From Chloroflexota bacterium (GTDB lineage Bacteria; Chloroflexota; Anaerolineae; Aggregatilineales; Phototrophicaceae): 9,736 nucleotides of DNA. Shown here one piece after another: positions 6,459 through 9,736 of the stretch. The stretch is taken from contig QGUR01000169.1 of NCBI GenBank assembly GCA_003242205.1, positions 1-9,736 on the forward strand, read 5' to 3'. Position 1 is the stretch's first letter. Each line of letters begins with the position of its first letter. The notes beneath the pieces were generated by a model. That model was given only the letters and a program-made list of their open reading frames with translations, had not been told where the DNA came from and ran no database searches. A program made the position numbers and the translations under genes.

Positions 6459-7574
6459 ATGCCAGGCATGCGTATCATCGGTTACTACCCTTCCTGGTCG
6501 ATCTACGACCGCCGGTATCTGGTGACGGATATCGCCGCCGGCAAACTGACACATCTCAACTACGCTTTCGCCAACATCTCCGAAGATGGCGAAATTGCGC
6601 TGGGAGACGCCCACGCCGACACGCAGTTTGTGTATCCCGGCGGCGAAGGCGGCGGCAACTTCCGGCAACTCCAACGGCTCAAGCAGGCGTACCCACATCT
6701 GAAAACGCTCATCTCCGTCGGCGGCTGGACGTGGTCGGGCCGGTTCTCCGATGTCGCGCTGACAGCAGCCTCCAGAGAGAAATTCGCCCGTTCCTGTGCC
6801 GAGTTTGTCAGCCGTTACGGCTTCGATGGCGTCGATATCGACTGGGAATACCCGACCGGCGGCGGCGCGCAGGGCAATATCGAGCGCCCGGAAGACCCGA
6901 TGAACTTCGTACTGCTGCTGCAAAGCCTGCGCGAATACCTGAATGATCAGGCAGCGCGAGATGAGCGGCGCTATCTCCTGACCATCGCAGCGGGCGCGAG
7001 CAGCCGAGCCTACGCCCCTCTGGACTGGCCACGCATTCACCCGCTGCTGGATTTCATCAATGTCATGACGTATGACTTCAGCGGAAGCTGGAGCGCCGTC
7101 ACCGGTTTTAACGCTCCGCTTTACGACTCATCGCCCGTGCCGGTCGAAGGCGGCAGCATGCACACGACCGTTCAGGCGATGCTGGCGCTCGGCATCCCGC
7201 CGGAAAAACTGGTGCCCGGCGTTCCGTTTTACGGGCGCGGATGGGCCGGCGTCCCCCCGCAGAACAACGGTCTGCACCAGCCATTCGAAGGCCTGCCGCC
7301 GGGAACCACGGAAGGTTATTTCAGCTACCACGAGCTAGCATCCAGCTACGCCGGCAAATTTGCACGCTTCTGGCACGACAACGCGCAGGTGCCGTGGTTA
7401 TACGACGCCGGAACGCGAGTGATGATTTCATACGATGACCCGCAGTCGATCCGGTTAAAGGCGGCCTATGCGCGCCAGCATGGCCTCGGCGGCATTATGT
7501 TCTGGGAACTGAGCAGCGACGATGCGCAAGCGACGCTGTTGTCAACGATCTATGAAACTTTCAACATGACGTAG
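6459..7574 (+). CDS. GH18 chitinase-like glycoside hydrolase without signal peptide
   Basis: A 371-residue (beta/alpha)8 enzyme. The GH18 signatures are all present: SVGG at 86-89 (SxGG on strand 3), D123-x-x-D126-x-D128-x-E130 with WEYP following (E130 the catalytic acid, D128 assisting the substrate N-acetyl group), MTYD at 203-206 with the conserved Tyr/Asp, and W349 in MFWE near the end. The segment PFYGRGW (256-262) and the following ~60 residues fit the small insertion domain that deepens the cleft of processive chitinases. The family cleaves beta-1,4-N-acetylglucosamine links in chitin or related glycans. No chitin-binding module, linker or signal peptide is seen; the frame upstream of the ATG is open but not hydrophobic. 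ATG 6459 is chosen for AGGAG at 6443-6447, 11 bases before it; ATG 6468 is an alternative. Transcribed alone, convergent with mscL. Confidence 0.93.
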   Translation: MPGMRIIGYYPSWSIYDRRYLVTDIAAGKLTHLNYAFANISEDGEIALGDAHADTQFVYPGGEGGGNFRQLQRLKQAYPHLKTLISVGGWTWSGRFSDVALTAASREKFARSCAEFVSRYGFDGVDIDWEYPTGGGAQGNIERPEDPMNFVLLLQSLREYLNDQAARDERRYLLTIAAGASSRAYAPLDWPRIHPLLDFINVMTYDFSGSWSAVTGFNAPLYDSSPVPVEGGSMHTTVQAMLALGIPPEKLVPGVPFYGRGWAGVPPQNNGLHQPFEGLPPGTTEGYFSYHELASSYAGKFARFWHDNAQVPWLYDAGTRVMISYDDPQSIRLKAAYARQHGLGGIMFWELSSDDAQATLLSTIYETFNMT

Positions 7575-7589
7575 CATGAAGCGTTGACG

Positions 7590-7604
7590 CGGCTCCGGCA
7601 GCCG
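7590..7604 (+). terminator. Weak hairpin after the GH18 gene
   Basis: CGGCT-CCGGC-AGCCG forms a five-pair stem with a five-base loop, 15 bp past the GH18 stop codon. There is no T-tract (AACAAT follows), so termination here would be weak. The stronger hairpin at 7630-7652 may also stop this transcript. Confidence 0.3.
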
Positions 7605-7615
7605 AACAATCCCGT

Positions 7616-7652
7616 AGTAAAAAATAAAACCGCCCCACCAAAGGTGAGGCGG
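7616..7652 (-). terminator. Intrinsic terminator of mscL
   Basis: CCGCCCCACC (7630-7639) pairs with GGTGAGGCGG (7643-7652) with one mismatch and a three-base AAA loop. On the - strand the hairpin is followed directly by TTTTATTTTTTACT (complement of 7616-7629), a classic U-tract. The hairpin begins 32 bp after the mscL stop codon. This is the clearest terminator of the window. Confidence 0.9.
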
Positions 7653-7684
7653 GAACATATCGTCGTTGCCGGCGCGTCTGGCGC

Positions 7685-8155
7685 TCAGGTGGTGGCTGGC
7701 GCAACCGGAGTCGTGGAAGTTGACGCTGACCCTGTAAGGTCGGAAGTGCAGTTCGGGCAGCGCGTCGCCTTAATGGGAATTTCGGTAGCGCAGAACGGGC
7801 AGACCTTGTTCACAGGTTCTTCGGGAGCGGCTTCCTTCTTCGTGAAGCGCGCCGTAGCGTTGTTATAAGCGCGGATAATGAGGAAAAGCACAAAGCCGAC
7901 GATCAGGAAGTTGATTATCGCATTGATAAACAGACCGATGCCGAGCGCGACTTCGGGATTGTCTCCTTCAGCGGCGCGCAGCACGATCCGCATTTCGCTG
8001 AAGTCAATGCCGCCGGTTATCAGGCCGATGATCGGGCTGATAATGTCAGTCACCAGCGAATTGACGATGGTGGTAAACGCGGCGCCGATGATGATACCGA
8101 CCGCAAGATCCAGAACATTGCCCCGCATGATGAAGTTTCGAAACTCGGTCAGCAT
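7685..8155 (-). CDS. mscL: Large-conductance mechanosensitive channel MscL with C-terminal zinc ribbon
   Basis: A 156-residue inner-membrane channel that opens under high membrane tension to release solutes after osmotic down-shock. The N-terminus matches the family closely: the amphipathic helix EFRNFIMRGNVLDLAVG (4-20) leads into pore helix TM1 (about 14-43, with the G/A-rich IIIGAAF face), then an external loop with charged residues (56-67), and TM2 (about 72-96). After a charged linker comes an addition absent from classic E. coli MscL (136 residues): CPFC-x10-CPNC (C119, C122, C133, C136), a zinc-ribbon knuckle pair, then a Ser/Thr/Ala/Pro tail. Similar ribbons occur on some MscL proteins of environmental bacteria. 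The start is fixed by AGGGAG (complement of 8164-8169), eight bases before ATG. A leader hairpin sits directly upstream and a strong terminator follows. Confidence 0.96.
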   Translation of the reverse strand: MLTEFRNFIMRGNVLDLAVGIIIGAAFTTIVNSLVTDIISPIIGLITGGIDFSEMRIVLRAAEGDNPEVALGIGLFINAIINFLIVGFVLFLIIRAYNNATARFTKKEAAPEEPVNKVCPFCATEIPIKATRCPNCTSDLTGSASTSTTPVAPATT

Positions 8156-8172
8156 GGTCTACGCTCCCTAAA

Positions 8173-8193
8173 AGGTAACACTTTGCGTTACCT
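8173..8193 (-). promoter_or_regulatory. Leader hairpin just upstream of the mscL ribosome site
   Basis: AGGTAAC (8173-8179) and GTTACCT (8187-8193) form a perfect seven-pair stem with a seven-base loop. On the - strand it is followed by TTTTAGGGAG, so the stem ends only three bases before the mscL Shine-Dalgarno. It could be a weak terminator or attenuator for reads coming from the glycosidase gene, or a stabilising 5' structure of the mscL transcript. Confidence 0.5.
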
Positions 8194-8198
8194 CGAAG

Positions 8199-8226
8199 TT
8201 TATGACAGTTTCGCCTGGCGCGCCAG
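8199..8226 (-). promoter_or_regulatory. Possible mscL promoter with overlapping palindrome
   Basis: On the - strand TGTCATAAA (complement of 8199-8207) resembles an extended -10, with CATAAA four of six to consensus. A perfect 12-bp palindrome, CTGGCGCGCCAG (8215-8226), lies where the -35 region would be, with no good -35 hexamer. Such an arrangement could be an operator, but the palindrome is pure GC and could also arise by chance. Confidence 0.3.
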
Positions 8227-8241
8227 TTGCTTCGACAAACG

Positions 8242-8262
8242 AACAAAAGGCTGCCTGTAGCC
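8242..8262 (-). terminator. Weak intrinsic terminator candidate after the glycosidase gene
   Basis: On the - strand GGCT-ACAGGC-AGCC (8262 to 8249) is followed by TTTTGTT (8248 to 8242). It lies 44-65 bp past the glycosidase stop codon (TGA at 8307-8309). The stem has only four pairs, so some read-through into mscL is possible. Confidence 0.35.
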
Positions 8263-8306
8263 GCGCGCGATGACCTGCGCCACGCGTTGTCAGAGCACAT
8301 TCAGGA

Positions 8307-9476
8307 TCAGTTGCCGCCTTCACTGTGACCGCGGAAATATTGGCGCAGCACATCGGCTGCAGGCTTGCCGTGAAAGCTATATCCACGGTCGTAGCGCCCG
8401 CCCCGCTGCGGGTCGGTATATTGCGACCACCAGAAGATCCCCTGCCACCATGGCTGCCCGTAAAAAGACTCAAACAGCGCGCGATAGGCATCCGCCTGCT
8501 CCTGAAGGTCAATCTCCGCTTGCATCGACCAGTCGCCGGGCAAAACGGTAGCGCCGTCGACGCTCATGTAACCGGCCTCCGTGATGATGACGGGTTTGGC
8601 CCAGCGATCCGCCAGCCAGCCGATATAAGCGATCAGCGGCCGCCACATCAGCTTCATTTGTTCGACGGTCGGGTTTGGCGTCAGGCTGATGGCATAGTAG
8701 GCGTCAATACCAATGGCGTCGAGCGCATCCCACCACTTTATCTGCAGTGGCTCGAAGTAAGTCAGCGCAGCATAGGTCAGCGGACCGTCATAGACTTCGC
8801 GCACCTGACGAATCAGGTTCCGCCAGTCATCTTCCCGGTGTACGGTTCCGGCAAGCTCCGTGCCGACGACAAAATAGCCTACGCCCCAAGCCTGCGCCAG
8901 CCGCGCATAATGAGTCACAACTTCGCCATAACTTTCAAACCAGGCGTCCCACGCAGCTTCGTCGTCGCCAAAACCGATGTTGAAACGCCCCTCCAGCGAA
9001 TTTTCCATCTGGTTTAGATCAATATGCGGCTTCAGCATGACGTTCAGGCCAAGATCATGCGCCCGCGCGACGACATGGCGCAGTTCCTCATCGGAAGACG
9101 TAAGCGGGCCTGACTGGCAGTCGATTTCGGTGGAAGTTCGGGTTTCCTGATAGCACTTGATGATGACCGCTATCCAGTTCGCCCCGGTCGGCAGAATGAT
9201 TTGCTCCAGCGTGCGATCCGAATCGGCGCTGGCAAACGCGCCCCGGCCAACCGACTCGTAGGAAATCCCTTTCAGGAAATCGTCGGGCAACGGCTCGACC
9301 GGCCGTGAAGGTGGCGCGGGTGGCGACAGCACCGTGACAAAGATGAGAAAGAGACTAACCAGCGCGCACGGAAAGGAAGCGATCAGGCAACCGATACGCC
9401 GGCACGACCAGCGCGCCAGATGAGGCGATCCAGAAGAGGCGTCTGCCATCAGGTATGTGCGGAAATCGTTCGACAT
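8307..9476 (-). CDS. Membrane-anchored GH113-like (clan GH-A) glycoside hydrolase
   Basis: A 389-residue protein with one hydrophobic segment (about 29-50) after a short positive N-terminus (R22, R26, R27), then a proline-rich linker (52-64): a signal anchor that leaves the enzyme outside the membrane. Residues 66-385 read as a TIM barrel of clan GH-A. Strand 4 carries VVGTEL with E207 as acid/base, and strand 7 IITEAGY with E300 as nucleophile, matching the pair used by GH113 beta-mannanases. KPHID (149-153), GIDAYYA (256-262) and FWWSQY (348-353) are further barrel-end segments with substrate-facing aromatics. Family level is fairly safe; mannan as substrate is not proven. ATG 9476 lacks a good Shine-Dalgarno and M10 (ATG at 9449) is an alternative that keeps the anchor. 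A promoter lies upstream and mscL follows 151 bp downstream on the same strand. Confidence 0.85.
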   Translation of the reverse strand: MSNDFRTYLMADASSGSPHLARWSCRRIGCLIASFPCALVSLFLIFVTVLSPPAPPSRPVEPLPDDFLKGISYESVGRGAFASADSDRTLEQIILPTGANWIAVIIKCYQETRTSTEIDCQSGPLTSSDEELRHVVARAHDLGLNVMLKPHIDLNQMENSLEGRFNIGFGDDEAAWDAWFESYGEVVTHYARLAQAWGVGYFVVGTELAGTVHREDDWRNLIRQVREVYDGPLTYAALTYFEPLQIKWWDALDAIGIDAYYAISLTPNPTVEQMKLMWRPLIAYIGWLADRWAKPVIITEAGYMSVDGATVLPGDWSMQAEIDLQEQADAYRALFESFYGQPWWQGIFWWSQYTDPQRGGRYDRGYSFHGKPAADVLRQYFRGHSEGGN

Positions 9477-9528
9477 CCCATGAAGGTCTTGCCGGACGTT
9501 TCACAGCGATGTTTTTGCAGAGGACAAA

Positions 9529-9557
9529 ACTGTAGCGCAGTCTGGAGGAACGTTCAA
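9529..9557 (-). promoter_or_regulatory. Predicted promoter of the GH113-like gene
   Basis: On the - strand TTGAAC (complement of 9552-9557, four of six) and TACAGT (complement of 9529-9534, four of six) are separated by exactly 17 bp. Transcription would start near 9522, a leader of about 46 nt. Both hexamers are imperfect, so this is a moderate prediction. Confidence 0.4.
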
Positions 9558-9572
9558 CCGGTGGCGGTCTGG

Positions 9573-9736
9573 CTATGGACGGCTCCCGCTGCTGTTATCG
9601 CCTCGCCCCCGAGCCCGATCGAAGCTCATGTTTACACCAGAGCCTCCGCTGCTGTCATCTCCGCCGTTTCCGTCATTTCCTCCGCTGCCATCGTCAGGCG
9701 GAGGAGGAGGTGGTGGTGGTGGCGGCGGTGGTGGCG
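9573..9736 (-). CDS. C-terminal end of an unidentified protein: poly-proline then Gly/Asp/Ser-rich tail (partial)
   Basis: On the - strand one frame stays open from the window edge to TAG at 9573-9575, giving 53 residues. It begins with 13 consecutive prolines (9696-9734), then a stretch of about 20 residues rich in Gly, Asp, Ser and Asn (starting DDGSGGNDGNGG), and ends VNMSFDRARG...SSGSRP. The proline codons are mixed (CCA, CCG, CCT), which argues for selection at the protein level, not a pure DNA repeat. Such tails are usual in bacterial surface or secreted proteins and in linkers. The body of the protein is outside the window, so no function can be given. Its stop is 96 bp upstream of the glycosidase start, with a predicted promoter in between. 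Confidence 0.6.
   Translation of the reverse strand, partial: PPPPPPPPPPPPPDDGSGGNDGNGGDDSSGGSGVNMSFDRARGRGDNSSGSRP

Noticed and set aside
6268..6525. An 85-codon + strand open frame before and overlapping the GH18 start, considered as a leader peptide or missing signal peptide.
   Set aside because: It is in another frame than GH18, has no ribosome site at its ATG, and its few leucines are not a signal peptide. The CAATTG palindromes lie inside its start.
6297..7040. A 247-codon - strand open frame over the GH18 gene and its upstream region.
   Set aside because: It runs antisense to the GH18 catalytic core, has no motif or good ribosome site, and its upstream part covers the promoter region.
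8325..9017. A 230-codon + strand open frame opposite the GH113-like gene.
   Set aside because: The - strand has the paired catalytic Glu motifs and a membrane anchor; the + strand product shows nothing recognisable.
9696..9736. GGN-repeat tract at the right edge, considered as a DNA microsatellite or assembly artefact.
   Set aside because: It reads as mixed-codon poly-proline in frame with a plausible protein tail and stop on the - strand, so a coding explanation is better.
1..9736. CRISPR arrays, insertion sequences, tRNA or rRNA genes, riboswitches, defence systems.
   Set aside because: No regularly spaced repeats, transposase motifs, terminal inverted repeats, cloverleaf sequences, conserved riboswitch cores or defence-gene motifs were seen on either strand.

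Overview
The window looks like ordinary chromosome from a GC-rich bacterium, most likely a member of the Chloroflexota or a similar environmental lineage. This placement is an inference. It rests on a soluble PAS/multi-GAF histidine kinase, an MscL with a C-terminal zinc ribbon, an HtrA-type protease, a GH113-like glycosidase behind a single membrane anchor, and a protein tail of poly-proline followed by Gly/Asp/Ser-rich sequence. No rRNA, ribosomal protein or other strong taxonomic marker is present. I see no tRNA, insertion sequence, CRISPR array, phage gene or plasmid gene.

Left part (1-2050, + strand): the 3' part of an M1-family zinc aminopeptidase gene runs in from outside the window. 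After a short gap with an extended -10 promoter comes a secreted protein made of two copies of one domain, which I cannot assign to a function. A hairpin terminator separates it from the convergent kinase gene.

Middle (2051-6016, - strand): a signal-peptide-bearing HtrA-like serine protease with one PDZ domain is followed, 192 bp downstream on the same strand, by an 884-residue cytoplasmic sensor kinase (PAS-GAF-GAF-GAF-HisKA-HATPase_c) with no adjacent response regulator. A small hairpin overlaps the htrA Shine-Dalgarno sequence.

Right part (6017-9736): a 442-bp divergent intergenic region leads to a GH18 chitinase-like enzyme on the + strand with intact catalytic residues but no signal peptide. 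On the - strand follow mscL, with a very clear intrinsic terminator, then a membrane-anchored GH113-like glycosidase, then the C-terminal end of an unidentified protein cut by the window edge.

As a set the genes suggest envelope and extracellular work: peptide trimming, periplasmic or extracellular protein quality control, glycan hydrolysis and osmotic release. They do not form one recognisable pathway, and most appear to be separate transcription units. I did not find a convincing new multi-gene system. The most interesting items are the duplicated-domain secreted protein, the htrA ribosome-site hairpin, the MscL zinc ribbon with a leader hairpin, and the repeated GAF architecture of the orphan kinase.
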